Part shown: positions 10,830 to 23,117 of the stretch, piece after piece
Position numbering within the stretch: position 1 is the stretch's first letter
How the letters are laid out: each line of letters opens with the position of its first letter
From: Pictodentalium vernedei
Taxonomy: Eukaryota > Mollusca > Scaphopoda > Dentaliida > Dentaliidae
Assembly: GCA_031216915.1 (NCBI GenBank)
Contig: CM062297.1
Location: forward strand, 361,287,704-361,351,703
Reading direction: 5' to 3'
DNA length: 64,000 bases
Notes under the pieces: model-generated
Told to the model about the DNA's origin: nothing
The model's database searches: none
Seen by the model: only the letters and a program-made list of their open reading frames with translations
Position numbers and translations under genes: made by a program

Positions 10830-12369
10830 TTATATTCTGTTGACGGCCGCTTCTAATAGCGTGTGGGATATTTGAGTATTATATAACTTAGAGGCTGTTT
10901 TACTAATCTCTTTGCAAACGTCCGAAAGACTGGTGTCCAAGTGTTTCTTCGTTATGCTGAAAATAGAGCTAGCCAACAGAGTACACGTGGAATAAGGGGA
11001 AGATGAGTTCTCGACATTACTTACATTTAGAGCTTTAAGCTGGATGTGTTGTTTTAACTTTTCTGAAGTGGCTACACCCCCGGTAGTTGCTGGGGTGTTG
11101 ACCACCGCAATTGGGGCATTTCAGAGTTTTAGCACTACATGTGTTTATCACCGCATTTCATATATCGTTTCTCCCCGTTGCATTTGTGTGACAAGTGCCC
11201 AGATTTCTGACACTTGTGACACTGAACGGGTTGCGGAAGAACACGATATTCCTCGGTTTCGTATTTTTTGCCGTTGATAATTACCCCTTTGCTTATCAAA
11301 TTTAATTTCGTTGCTCTATTAGGGCATTTTACTTTTATTTTCCAAATATGGTTGCCCTTGACTTTGGAGATTAGTCTCTCCCACGAGCATCCTGGAAGGG
11401 CTTTATCAATCGAGTTTTTTTTCCGTTTTGGGGTGGACGCGTGTGATTACGACACAGTGTTTGGTTGCGGATGGCCCTGTGTCTTGTTGTTTTTATTGGT
11501 CACCTTAGGGGCGTTTTGGCTTTTACTTTATCGGCGTACGTCACGCTATCGGTTTGGGCTAGCTGTTGGGCTAGCTGTCGCAGTCGCATTCACTATTTCC
11601 GGTGATGTAGACTCAGTTGCGTTAACAGAGCCCTTATTTCTTGGTGTGACCACCGAGTCCTTTTCAATAGCGGTGCTCAGTGAATTTTGCTTGATAGTTT
11701 TTGTCTTCTTGACATGCCGATCAATAGTCATACCGAAACCATTTTCGTCTTCGGCGTCCACGGTTTCATCAATTTCACGGAACTCATTTTCGACCGATTT
11801 TGGTTTGGTGATTTTTTCTGTCGCTGCGATTTGGGGATTTTGGCTGAATTTTTATCCAATTGAATTTCAACCGCCTCAGCCGGGGAAGCTGCGGCCGTGT
11901 TGGTAGCTTCTTCTACTATGGAACGCAGCCAGTTATCCTGGCTGGGGGTAATTAGATCTGAATCTATTTCAGATATCCCCGCCAGTGAGCCGGCGGACGC
12001 AGGTTTTCTCATTTCTGTAGCGGCGTCAATACATGGTAAATCAGGAACTGGAGGAGCATGGTCCTCCTTACCTGGTTTGGCTCTCAGATTTGCCTTTTCC
12101 AATTCCCTTCTCAATTCAGCCTTTTCTTTATCTGCCTGCCGCTTCTGGGCTTGAAGCTCTGACCGCAAACCCTCAATTGGGTCATTCAATCTGGCTATTT
12201 CTTTCTGGAAGCCAGATATCATCGACATCATCGATGCCATACCAGTGTTAGTGGAATTTCCACTGTTGCCTAGACTGCCAGAATTAACTGGTTGAGTGCT
12301 AGAAGCCACTATCAGGGCTTTCAACAAAATGAGGGTGCCAGAGCAAAAGCCAATATTTTCCTTGCTCAT
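10830..12369 (-). pseudogene. LINE A ORF1: gag-like CCHC protein
   Basis: Reading leftwards, the 12369-11728 frame has a Ser/Asn/Gly-rich start, then a probable coiled coil (KEKAELRRELEKANLRAKP), then a basic Lys/Gln segment. It continues in another frame at 11761-11546. At about 11240-11080 a CCHC zinc knuckle (CHKCQKSGHLSHKC) and a degraded second one (YMKCGDKH) are visible but interrupted by stops. The C-terminal part, 11105-10830, ends in a domain (SLSDVCKEISKTASKL) that matches LINE B ORF1 (NLSDICQDVSRSASKL). ORF1 would bind element RNA. ORF2 begins 68 bp downstream. Confidence 0.82.
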
Positions 12370-12430
12370 GTTTGATATTCAGTCAAACGCAATTAATATT
12401 TTGTTTATATACCTTTGTTCTATTACAAAT

Positions 12431-12474
12431 TATTGGAGAGTGCCTGTGGGCACTCTCCAATAATTTTTAATAAA
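12431..12474. repeat. Perfect hairpin upstream of LINE A
   Basis: AAATTATTGGAGAGTGCC and its exact reverse complement are separated by a 4-base loop (TGTG), followed by a short T run. It lies just 5' of LINE A, on the side that faces LINE B. It could be a small fold-back insertion or a structured 5' end. Confidence 0.8.
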
Positions 12475-13094
12475 ACAAATTTTGAATAACAAATTCAGAC
12501 CACCCAAAATTATCTAGCCCTCAACCAGTTAAAGACAGAACTGTTTAACTGAACTTTACTTTGTTTATCCATTGTTTTTATTTTGTAAATAATTCTAAAA
12601 ATTAATTCTAAAATTTATTTTTTAAGTTATTAGAGATTTTAATTTAATTGTATTGACTTAAATATTCGTTTTTAGCGGGAAAATGCAGATAGAAATGGCG
12701 AGAGAAAAAAGTAAACACTTACAGTGATACAAAAAGATACACAGAAAATGGTTATCAGTGAAAGTTACTTGGAGGTATTTATAATGCTAGAGACAGGCCT
12801 GAAAAGCCACACAAAATAAAATGGCTTTAACTCTGAAGTCGAGGTGTCTGAGCTTATGTTTTCTTTCCACTCAAGTATTCTAAGGATGTTCCCATAAGCA
12901 GTAATACTAATTAAAAGAACAACGGAGCAGCGACACAAAAGGAGAAAGTATATGTCAGCTATAAATGTGTTTTGTTGTTTTAGCAATTGAACAAGTGCAT
13001 ATGCTTGAACCAATGTTTATTCACTAATTATTAGATAGAATAAATTCTACAGCTCTGACCAGCTGTACACGTCAATCTTCATCTCCATCCAAAA
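12475..13094. other. Spacer between head-to-head LINEs
   Basis: AT-rich sequence between the 5' ends of the two oppositely oriented LINE copies. It may include LINE B 5' UTR near its right end. The one minus-strand ORF (82 codons) shows no recognisable motif. Confidence 0.4.
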
Positions 13095-14962
13095 ATGCCA
13101 GCATCCAGTAAAACTTTGGGTAACAACCAGGAAAAAAGAAGAGAAGAAAGGAAAGAGGAAAGAAGAAATAGGAGGGAGGGTGAAAGAGCAGAGAGGAGAG
13201 GAGCTATGGGAGCAGAGATTAAGGTAAGAGATTTTGACTCTCTAGTTAAAACCATTGCCAATCTATCTGGACAGGTAGCAGACCTCAACAAAACAATCAG
13301 GAAAAGGATGAGACTATCACTCGGTTGAGGGGTGAACCAACCTTACAATCCTCTCCTTCAACTCCAACTCCAACTCCACCAACCCCTGGCTCTGAGCCAG
13401 CAAGGGTCTCAGTGGAAGCAACCCCTGGCTCTGAGTCAGCAATGGTTTCAGTAGAAGCAACCCCTGGCTCTGAGCCAGCAAGGGTTCCAGTAGGAGCTCA
13501 GGATAGTCATACACTATCTACTAACCTATCTACCCCACCCACCCCTGGTTCTCCTCCAAGGGAGATCCAAGTGGTGGCAGAAATACATGCCATTCCCGAG
13601 GATACCATTGAGATCGAGTCTGGTTGCCCAGCAACCCCGGCGACCTCGCCATGCGAACAGGGCAAAAGTCCAAGATCCTATGCCGAGGTCGCTCGGGCTG
13701 CTGGTAAAACCACCATAAACAAAGCTCGCTCTCCCAGCAAGGATCCAAGGGATCCTCTTCACACTAAAAGTTTTAACCCGGATGTTCCGCTTTCAAAGCT
13801 TATCAATACCCAGGGGACTTCCAAATCTCAGTAGCCCTCCAGTCTCCAATGAAGAGTCTGATGGTAATACTCTAAAAAAGAAAGCAAGAGGGTAATGACT
13901 CTGACTCTGACGCAGAGCTGCAGGAGTGTACGAGCGAGGAAGGCTTTGAGACAATGACGAAAAGAAAAATCAAAAGGTCTAGAAGCTTCATTCCTCGTCC
14001 GTGCCCTCCTGGCTCTGTCTCGTCGGGAGGGCCATCAGCAGGCCAAACCAATAAAAATAGCGCCACCAAAACCACGGACAGGGCACCAGTCCAAGTAAAC
14101 CACCAGCTAACGTTGTCGAATACCACACAGTCGCCAATGCCAAAACCTACGCCAACGCCCTTAATGGAGCTTGACTTTTCCGCTGCCGTAAAAAAACAGT
14201 AGACCTGCCACTAACAAAAATAGCTAGACCTAAGGGACAAGGGAGAGTGGCTCCCTCACTTCCTTCTGGTAGGAAAGTTAGTAACCAATCCTCTCCCGCA
14301 CAAAATCCAAAAGTAGTGGTTGTCATTACAAGGGTTCACCTAGACACTCCCACTGAAGCCATCACTAGGGGTGTCCAAAACTGCAAGTGGGAGCGTTTTA
14401 CGTCTAGAGCCACTGGAAATAGCACATGGACGGTGAAAGTTACGTGCCCTGACCCCGAAATCAAAAAAAGAATACTGACCAATGGGGTCACCATTAACGG
14501 AAGAAAGCATATGGCGGAGGAGTACCGATCCACTCCCTCTCCTGTGCAATGCCACAAATGCCAAAAGTTTGGACACGTTGCCAACAAATGCAGGGGGGGG
14601 GGGGGGGGGCCTTGACCTGCATGAAATGCGGAGAAAACCATCTCACCAAGGCATGCAAGTCAAAATCCCCCTCATGTCCCAACTGTAAAGGTCCCCACAT
14701 CAGCAACTACCGGGGCTGCCTCCACTTCAAAAAGGTTAAAACAAATATAAAACTGAAAAACCTCAACTTAAAAAAACCCGATAACGCCTCTTCACCCCAT
14801 ACAATATGCTCCCTCGTCGCGGGAGCACTCTACTCCGTCCTAAATAAACATGTCAACACCAACCTGTCTGACATCTGTCAGGATGTCAGCCGTTCAGCCT
14901 CTAAATTATTCAAAACCCAAATATCAGAGACACTAATTAAAGCCGCCATCAACATCAACTAA
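13095..14962 (+). pseudogene. LINE B ORF1: gag-like CCHC protein
   Basis: It starts with a very basic, Glu/Arg-rich coiled-coil-like segment (NQEKRREERKEERRNRREGE). A frame change near 13325 leads into a Pro/Thr-rich region that contains three ~18-aa tandem repeats (TPGSEPARVSVEA; DNA period ~54 bp, 13385-13500). After stops near 13832, 13890 and 14200 comes an RNA-binding-like region, then a CCHC knuckle (CHKCQKFGHVANKC). A G-run at 14593-14609 throws the frame, and two more knuckles follow (CMKCGENHLTKAC; CPNCKGPHISNYRGC). The C-terminal domain matches LINE A ORF1. The G-run probably grew by slippage. ORF2 begins 49 bp downstream. Confidence 0.85.
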
Positions 14963-15011
14963 AGCCACCCTCCATGAGTAACTAAAAGACCGCAATAACT
15001 CAACGCCCATC

Positions 15012-18000
15012 ATGAATAAATTACAAATAACCGTGTGGAACGCTAGAAGCGTTAACAATAAGAAGCTTCAAATGAGCCGATACTTGGAAGGTACAGGCAT
15101 TGTCTGCATCTGTGAAAGTTGGCTTCAACCCAGCAAAAATTTCTCAATAAGTGGGTTCAGCACTATTAGGAGAGACCGACTAACCACCCAAGGTGGCGAC
15201 GTTGCTCTTCTGATAAAGCAGAACATCAAAACCAAAACCATAAAAGCTAATCACCTCGATGCAGAGGTGATTGCTACTGAAATCACTGTTGACAATAAAA
15301 ACATCGCGATTGTTTGTTATTATAACGACCCAAGCAAAATTGTTTCTGACACTGTCTTTGAATTCTTTACGAGGAAATACAAACACTGCATTTTTCTCGG
15401 CGACTTCAGTGCCAAACACCTGTACTTTGGCTGCAATAAAACTACCCCAAACGGTGAAGCCCTTCTTGAAATCACAAAAAACATAACCTTCATGTGATTA
15501 TGAATGACAGCTCAGCAACTTATATCAGTAACAACCCAGTATTCTCATCCGAAATCCTCGATCTAATTATCGCCAGTGACTCCCTGATAAACCACATCGA
15601 CGACCACTGGGTCGGCGATGATGACTTAGGCAGCGACCACCTCCCGGTCCATGCCTTCCTGCAGTTAGGAAGTGGCCCACTCAGGTACCCACCCACTCTC
15701 CGCAGAAACTTCAGGAAAATCAATTGGAACCTCTACCGCGACATCATTGATGTCAAACTCACTAACTCCCCCTCCCCACCTCCACCCCTCCCCCCACCCC
15801 CATCCAATGCAGCGGAACTAGAAACCCAATGCGAGAGCATTGAGGAAATCATTAACTCAACCTTAAACGAAATATGCCCAAAAGAGGAAGTACGCCCCTG
15901 GAGAAACACTATCTCGGGCGAGACTCTGTCACTTATCAAATCTAAACGGAAAGCTCTTCGCTCTCTCAAAAAACGAAACTGACCCGAGCAAGAAAGCCGA
16001 ACTCAAAAAAACATACAACCGCCTTCACGGCGAAGTCAAAGAAGCCCTCAAAACTGAAAAACAGGCCAGCTGGGAAAAGGCAACAGCCAACCTAAACGGG
16101 ACCCAAGATGCTAAAACAATTTGGGACTCTTTCAAAATTCTTACCGGGCAAAAAAAAAAACAAGGGCGGTAAAGCCGCAGCAAAACCTCTTAAGAAAGAG
16201 GACGGCTCTTTCACTCGCACCGACAAAGAGAAGGCCGACACCTTTGCCGACCTCCTAAGAAAACGCATCGCCCGTATCAAGGCACGGGCAATGATGACGC
16301 CGTCATCAACGCGATTGATGACTTCATCAATGAACACCCTGATATCTACTGTGACCCCAGTTTCGATAACGAGCCAGAAGACGGGGACGATGGTGACCTT
16401 GTCAGCCCCATCACGAAAACATTAGTGTCATAAAAAAATGCAACAACTCCTCCTCACCCGGCGAAGACGAAGTAAGCTACAAAATTCTAAAACAAAGCCC
16501 AAACTCCCTAATCGAAAAACTAAACAAACTATTCAACGCATGCCTCACCCATGGCTACTTTCCCAAATGCTGGAAAAAATCCATCGGTGTCATGATACCA
16601 AAACCCGGCAAGGTCCCCTCCGATCCAGCCAGCTACCGCCCAATCAGCCTGCCCAGCTGCATTGGTAAGACATTCGAACGAATCCTTACCAATCGGTTCA
16701 GGAGGCACCTTGAAGACATCGACTTCTTCAATAAATGGCAAAGAGCCTATAGAAACCGTAAAGAAGGCATCGAACATGTCTACCGACTAGTCACCCAAAA
16801 TGAAAACCGCTATCAACAATCAGCAAATAGGAGCGGCAGTTCTGTTAGACGTCGAAAAAGCATTCGACTCTGTTTGGCATAATGGAATGTGCTACAAATT
16901 ATCAAAAATGAGACTCGCCATGAAACTGCTCAGATTACTATCCGCTTTCTTAAATGATCGCGAAATTTGAGTCAGAGTAAACAATGAAATGTCTGACAGT
17001 GTCCCCCTCGAAGCAGGCACCCCCAAGGATCCGTCCTAAGCCCCCTCCTATACATCTTTTTCGTAAATGACCTTAGCTTCTCCGAGGATCGCGTTCAGGT
17101 TTCCCAATTCGCGGATGATAAGGGCCTCTGGGACTCTAACAATACGGCCAATCTGCTCCAAAACAAAAACCCCTGCAACGCGCTCTCGACGAACTTGAAC
17201 AATGGTGTGCCAAATGGAGAATTAAGCTAAACGCCAATAAAACCCAACGAATCACCTTTACTGAAGTTTACTCGCAAGATAAGTAAACGGGATTTTGATC
17301 TAAAACTTATGGATAACACCCTCCCAGAATGCAAAGAAGCGAAATTCCTGGGCATCACCATTGATCAAAAACTGTCCTTCAACAAACATACCGACGACAT
17401 GGCGAAAAAAAGCCACCAAACGCATTAACTTATTGAAAATGCTTAAGGGAACTTCGTGGGGGCCAACCAGTCCACCCTACTCAAACTATACAAAGCCTTT
17501 GTGCGCCCAGTAAACGAATACGGTGCAATCATACTAACTGACCTCAACCAAACTAATATGGGAAAACTCCAAAATGTCCAAAATCACGCGCTTAGAGTTG
17601 CCCTCCGCGCCCCATGGGACACACCCATCAAAACACTCCACGACAGGACCGATATCCCCACCATTAAAGACCGCCTAGTCACCCTGGCCGCGAAAAATCA
17701 TGACCGGTTAGCCGACAATAATAATAATAACACTTTGGCCAGCCGCTGATTTGTCGCGGTTCTCGGACGAGAAGGCCATGGTTACCCCTGAACTCCCAAC
17801 TGTCTCCCTATTCCCACGCTTCTCCTCTCCTCCCAACACTCGGAGACGAACTGCTTGATGACATCCCTTGCCCCATTCTTCCCAATCTCACCGATTAGCA
17901 TATTAACCCTCTCCTTTGAGTCTCCCCCTAACCACATGTCCTTCATTCTCCCATCCCACTTCCCCATTATACTCCCAGTGAATCTCATTCTTTTAGACAG

Positions 18001-18070
18001 CGAACTAATCTCCGAACTTGGAGCAATTTGCGAAAGCCGACAAAAGCCCAAAAATTGCAATCAAAACTAA
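15012..18070 (+). pseudogene. LINE B ORF2: endonuclease and reverse transcriptase (Jockey-like)
   Basis: ORF2 starts at 15012 with endonuclease motifs WNARS, ICESWL, RRDRLTTQGGDV and LGDFSAKH. A frameshift near 15490 continues into SEILDLIIAS and DDLGSDHLPVHAF. After a Pro-rich slippage tract (15765-15805) and further frame changes, RT motifs appear: PASYRPISLPSC near 16635, DVEKAFDSVW near 16855, a PQGSVLSP-like box near 17030 and QFADDKGLW at about 17100-17130. Here the catalytic FADD is kept. A C-terminal region with LKLYKAFVRPVNEYGAI follows to 17750, and degraded coding-like sequence runs to about 18070. There are at least six frame breaks, so this copy is inactive. It keeps the 3' half that LINE A lacks. 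Confidence 0.87.
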
Positions 18071-18102
18071 GACCGCTCGTTATAAAAACAAAATAGTAAA
18101 AA

Positions 18103-18450
18103 GGGTACGAGAAGGTGAACTAACAGGCAGAAAAAACAGCTTAACTGTGGCCTTCTACCAGAAAGGGCTGCCTTCACCGACTCAAGTAAAATTACATCAG
18201 GATTAAATATTGTTAAAAACTAAATAAATAGGGAATGAGAAGGTGAATAAACAGGCAGAAAAACAGCTTAACTGTGGCCTTCTACCAGAAAGGGCTGCAT
18301 TCACCGACTCAACTAAAAATTACATCAGGATTAAATACTGTTATAAAAACTAAATAATAAATAGGGAACGAGAAGGTGAACAAACAGGCAGAAAAACAGC
18401 TTAACTGTGGCCTTCTACCAGAAAGGGCTGCCTTCACCGACTTAGCTTAA
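18103..18450. repeat. Three ~130-bp tandem units
   Basis: Units start near 18105, 18236 and 18368 with GAGAAGGTGAA, then CAGCTTAACTGTGGCCTTCT and AGAAAGGGCTGC. They follow LINE B directly and may belong to its 3' UTR, since tandem 3' UTR repeats are common in LINEs. Confidence 0.85.
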
Positions 18451-18539
18451 GATTAAACCTTAAGATTGAACAAGATGTGCTACTTTTATCTTTACAGTTT
18501 ACATACTTTAATGAAAACTAATTCTACCTTCTTCTTTTA

Positions 18540-19215
18540 ACCAGGTACACAGAAGATGCTTTTTGACCAGCACCCCAATAACCGCTACAGACAGTCTAAC
18601 CGTTATGGAAACTGTCACCCCCGCGGTTCCTGAACATCCTCCGCACCATTCCTAAAAGTGGTCGACCACTTTAAGGGAGGCGAGCGTTGGTCCTGCGTCC
18701 CGTCTCTGCCCCTTTTTGTAAGCGCATTGCGCATCTTTTTGTCCCAAACCAATAGGATTACAATGCAGGCCTGCCCCCGAACCAGGGAAGCTCGGGTCTT
18801 CTTCTTGGTGGTCCCCGAAAGGGGTCGTTGTTGTTTCCTTCAAAGACATCCTATCAAACAGAGACAGCCTGAGGCAGATTATACTTGCCAGTGATGGCCA
18901 TCACTTAAAATCATCTCCGAAGTGGCAGACTATACTTGCCCGAAAATCCAGATCGACTGCAGCCTCGGGGAGAGGTAGTACCTTTGTGAGAGGACCCAAC
19001 CTCTCACACTGGTCCTCACCCGAGGGTTCAACCGACATCAGCCAAGAGACCATCACGACGCAACTGGTGACACCTGCCGAGTACCTGAAGCCGTTCCTCC
19101 TTCAACACGCCTAGACATGTGAAAATGAATCATCTACAGTCACTGAGGGTCGAAATGGTCTTGTCCCCCATACCGTCCCTGCGCGCCTTCGGCGCGCGAA
19201 GCCATTCCTTTCGGT
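18540..19215 (+). pseudogene. Inverted fragment of the gag-like unit
   Basis: Sequence at 18958-19020 (GGGGAGAGGTAGTACCTTTG, then CTCTCACACTGGTCCTCACC) is the reverse complement of the 6000-6060 region of gag-like copy 1. The fragment ends with the GC stem-loop in inverted orientation (CCTGCGCGCCTTCGGCGCGC, about 19181-19200). So ORF and stem-loop travel together, which supports one element family. No long open frame remains. Confidence 0.6.
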
Positions 19216-19261
19216 TGAGCTGTACACGAAGCGTGCTTTTTTAACAATCAAACACTGAGAC

Positions 19262-20010
19262 AAAACAGGACAATAAGAAAAATGGAGACGATACTTTGAA
19301 AAAAATGGTAGCATAACCGTCGCAAGCAACAGAAATATCGTCTACACCTCGCGGCCGCTGCAGCTGAGTTGGCCGAAAAGCATGCAACAGGGAGAGGGGT
19401 TAAGGTATTAGGTAAAAATAAGAAAAATGGAGGCGACACTTTGAAAACAATGGTAGCATAACCGTCGCCAGCAACAGAAACATCGTCTACACCTCGCGGC
19501 CGCTGCAGCTGAGTTGGCCGAAAAGCATGCAACAGGGAGAGGGGTTAAGGTATTAGGTAAAAATAAGAAAATGGAGACGATACTTTGAAAAAAAATGTTA
19601 GCATAACCGTCGCCAGCAACAGAAATATCGTCTACACCTCGCGGCCGCTGCAGCTGAGTTGGCCGAAAAGCATGCAACAGGGAGAGGGGTTAAGGTATTA
19701 GGTAAAAATTAGAAAAATGGAGACGATACTTTGAAAAAAAGTGGTAGCATAACCGTCGCCAGCAACAGAAACATCGTCTACACCTCGCTGCCGCTGCAGC
19801 TGAGTTGGCCGAAAAGCATGCAACAGGGAGAGGGGTTAAGGTATTCGGTAAAAATAAGAAAAATGGAGACGATACTTTGAAGAAAAATGGTAGCATAACC
19901 GTCGCCAGCAACAGAAACATCGTCTACACCTCGCAGCCGCTGCAGCTGAGTTGGCCGAAAAGCATGCAACACTGCCAACAGGGAGAGGGGTTAAGGTATT
20001 AGGTAAAAGG
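19262..20010. repeat. ~145-bp tandem array, five units
   Basis: Each unit has GGAGACGATACTTTGAAAAA, then ATCGTCTACACCTCGCGGCC, GCAGCTGAGTTGGCCGAAAA and GGGAGAGGGGTTAAGGTATT. The TTGGCCGAAAAGCATGC landmark recurs near 19370, 19514, 19659, 19804 and 19950. The last unit merges with the start of the 3.87-kb duplication and its GTTGGCC block recurs at 23818, so array and duplication share a boundary. Confidence 0.92.
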
Positions 20011-20352
20011 GAGTTAGGTCCGATACTCTTCTATGGGGTATCTATGGGGTACCTGTCATGCTCTATGGGGTTCTATGGGGTAAATCGTCGAACCGGATTT
20101 TTGCTACCGTTGCCGTGCAGATTTTGGCTTCTTTGTCTTTTTTGACATAGCAGTGCCTTTTGGCTACTGTCAGCAGTGTGTTTCGAACATCTCCTGCTAT
20201 GCGGTGCACATTTTTTGCTACCGCTGCGGTGCAACTTTTCGCTACCGCGGGCAGTGCAATTTGGCTGTTACCTTCTGTAACATCATTTGGACGTTACGTT
20301 TTTTTTTTTTTGTAGGTTTATTTTTTTTGTGGCAGATTTATTGTTTCTGCTC

Positions 20353-20385
<33 letters not shown>

Positions 20386-20759
20386 GCTTTTTTGCACTGG
20401 TTACACCACCTTCATATTCTTGGAGTATGATATGTCTGGAAACTTCCTAGTGCAAAAAGACCGGCTCTAATAAAGGATAGCTCACTACATCCGTTAAAAT
20501 TGTGATATTTTGCGAGTCCAAGTCCCCCTAAAGGATGCTACATACCAAAAATGATCAAATTATACCCACGAACAAGAAAGAAATGCAACTTTATATTTCC
20601 CAGGCACACTTTTTCCGGAGCCGGAGCCGGGGTACACATTTTAGTGTGTCCCATTAGTAACTTATTTTTTGTACTGTTGTTAGTGTACTACTGCGTGAGG
20701 AGTACTGAAACTGCAATTGGCGATCGTATCATTGATCAGTTCTGGTTTCTTTTGATGAT

Positions 20760-20880
20760 GATCAAATGGTTTCGCGCGCCTTAGGCGCGCAGGGACGGTT
20801 TGGGGAGCAAGCCCTTTTCGACCCTCACTGGCTGTTTGTTTTTGTAGGATGTCGAGGCGTGGTAGAGGAGGAAAAGGAAG
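20760..20880 (+). repeat. GC-stem-loop dispersed repeat, copy in duplication A
   Basis: GCGCGCCTTAGGCGCGCAGG hairpin, GGGACGGTTTGGGGAGCAAG, CGACCCTC and a GGATGTCGAGGCGTGGTAGA tail. The best preserved tail of the family is shared with the copy at 24618-24745. Confidence 0.8.
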
Positions 20881-21399
20881 GAGGGAGGTGGCTTAGCCCT
20901 TCATTCAATTTGAGGGGGCATTTTGTCGGGGGGGGGGGGGGGATTTTGTCGGGAGGGATTATGTCGGGGGGATTTTGTCTGTACCCCATCTTTAATAATA
21001 TCATCAGTATTTTCATTATCATTTTCGGGGATTCCTGAAAGTTTCAAATTCATTCTCCTCCCGTATTGTTCAAGATCGTCAACTCGGTCGAGAAGCTGGA
21101 GTCTGCTGGGCTATGATATAGAACTGAAATGGTAAACCGGTTAACTGGTTTTAAACCAGTTACCTATCTAAACGATTAGAAAAATCGTCAACCGGTTATC
21201 CGAAATATCAATAGTGATCATCATCCCATGGTTAAAAGTTAGTAAATCTGCCGCTTCTCATTTGTGATAGATTACACATCGAAGCCGCGTTGTACATATT
21301 GAGAAATAATCGACTTTGGAGTTCAAGACTTCTTTAATGATTGGCGCTTTCCGTGAGTTCTGAGTAATTGCACAAACTATTCCGTAGTATGTATTCAAA

Positions 21400-21434
21400 C
21401 GACCGTTGTCGAGTACTCGACAACGTTCGTTTGT
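21400..21434. repeat. Palindrome around GTCGAGTACTCGAC
   Basis: ACGACCGTTGTCGAGTACTC continues into a near-perfect reverse complement (ACAACGTTCGT). It is repeated in duplication B near 25280-25313. Nothing indicates a function. Confidence 0.7.
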
Positions 21435-21862
21435 ATACACACTACGAAATAGTTTCTGCGAATACTGCTTTACAATAGTTCCTATAGTTTTGATCCCATA
21501 TTCGGTGAAATAATGGACACGGATAACCGGATATTACCCAGTTATAGCTCTCGGTTAGTCGGTTGTGAAAATGAGTCAGCCGTACTATGATATTGTCTTT
21601 TTCCTCAAGCTGCTTTTCCAACTGACGCACGGTGAATTGCAACAGGTCTACCGTCTAATTCAATTACAACTGATTTTAGCAGAGATTTGATCGATGGGTC
21701 TTTGATGACACGCGCGAATGAATGTTTCAGCGCAAAATCACAACCCCGATCCCCCCTCGATAGGTCGTCACTATTGTCCAAGTCGAAAAGATCAGATTCA
21801 ACTCCTGCTTTGGGTTTTTGTTCTGTCCATCGGGAAGGCGTTTTCCCCACCTGCTCCCTTAA

Positions 21863-22106
21863 CCCTTTACCTAACGAATCGCCCGCATCCGCCCGCGTAA
21901 TATGCAAATTCAGCAGTTGAAAAAATATTATTTTTCCAAAAATGTCAACAAAACCATATCATGTGACCCCTCGTTGGAACGAGCTCGACGAGCCCGTTCC
22001 AACGAGGGGTCACATCATATGGTTTTGTTGACATTTTTTTGAAAAAATTAAAAAAAAATGATATTTAAAATAATAAATTTTGATATCGTCTGCGTTGGGT
22101 AAAGGG
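21863..22106. mobile_element. TTAA-flanked palindromic MITE, copy A
   Basis: TTAA at 21859-21862 and 22107-22110 flanks an element with inverted ends CCCTTTACCTAACG and CGTTGGGTAAAGGG. TTAA target duplication plus CCC-starting ends is typical of piggyBac-type elements. The centre (about 21938-22038) is a near-perfect palindrome with arms AAAAATGTCAACAAAACCAT... around GAGCTCGACGAGCC. It is ~244 bp with no coding capacity, so it would move only with a transposase in trans. Confidence 0.8.
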
Positions 22107-22344
22107 TTAAGGTGCTGCATAAGTAATGGGAAATTTAACTTGAAAATAGGTGACGTGTTATTTCGATGCCTTCAAAATTATAAGAAATGTTATAATTATT
22201 CAGTTTTTGAAGTCTAAAATTGTCAAGAATTGTTCATAAATACGAATGGACAACAAGCAAGTCACAAATAATTGGGTTTTTTTTAGATTTTTGAAGACGT
22301 AGAAAACTAAGGAAGCGTATTGCTGCCACAGGGAAAAAAAATAA

Positions 22345-22592
22345 ATTGTTTCGTTTAAATGAAAACTTTTTCGTTTAAACGAAAACTTTTTCGTTTAAAC
22401 GAAACCACTTTCGTTTAAACGAAAACTTTTTCGTTTAAACGAAAACTTTTTCGTTTAAACGAAACCACTTTCGTTTAAACAAAAACTTTTTCGTTTAAAC
22501 GAAAACTTTTTCGTTTAAACGAAACCACTTTCGTATATACGATAACTTTTTCGTTTAAACGAAAACTTTTTCGTATATACGAAACCACTTGT
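22345..22592. repeat. Minisatellite with palindromic TTCGTTTAAACGAA core, copy A
   Basis: About twelve ~20-bp units, each with the palindrome TCGTTTAAACGA and alternating spacers AAACTTTT and AACCACTT. The last units carry TCGTATATACGA instead, which keeps the palindrome although the core bases differ. That suggests pressure on, or conversion of, the palindromic form. Confidence 0.93.
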
Positions 22593-23117
22593 TAGGCCCA
22601 TGTTCTGCTTTTTAACGTGCAATACACCTACGTGCCACCAAAGATGAAAGATGGCCGATAACCTAGGACGAAGTGAAATATGCGCAAGACCCCACATCAC
22701 TGCGCAAGACCCCACACCCGTTGCTGTCAGCAGGTGTATGTGCGTGGCGGGGATGGGAGGCATCTCGGGGGGGGGGGGGGCATAAAGATGTTAGTAAAGA
22801 CATGAAATTCAGATGTCTTTTGAGCCTATAAAGCCAGCCATAAAAAATGCTTAACAATGCATGGAGATTGAGAATGGGGCGTCACTTGAGCTTGGCCCGG
22901 ACGGCAATATAGGCCTATGCTTATCCGCTACAGGCACAATCTTGGACTCCAAGGTGGAAAGACCTGGGAAGGATGGGGTCAGTGGCTGTGGTCTGGAGAA
23001 ACTCACCCCACCCGCCACAAATAATTAGGCCTACATTGCCCCCGCCCCGCCCCCGCCCACCCACCTCGAAATAAATTTCAAACAGCTACTGATGATTTCC
23101 AACTCCCATCTTTCCTT

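Noticed and set aside
11268..11906. 212-codon plus-strand ORF rich in hydrophobic residues
   Set aside because: Antisense shadow of LINE A ORF1.
20153..20470. Cys-rich ORF at the start of both 3.87-kb copies
   Set aside because: Frames run through poly-T and poly-G tracts that differ between the copies; no conserved domain.
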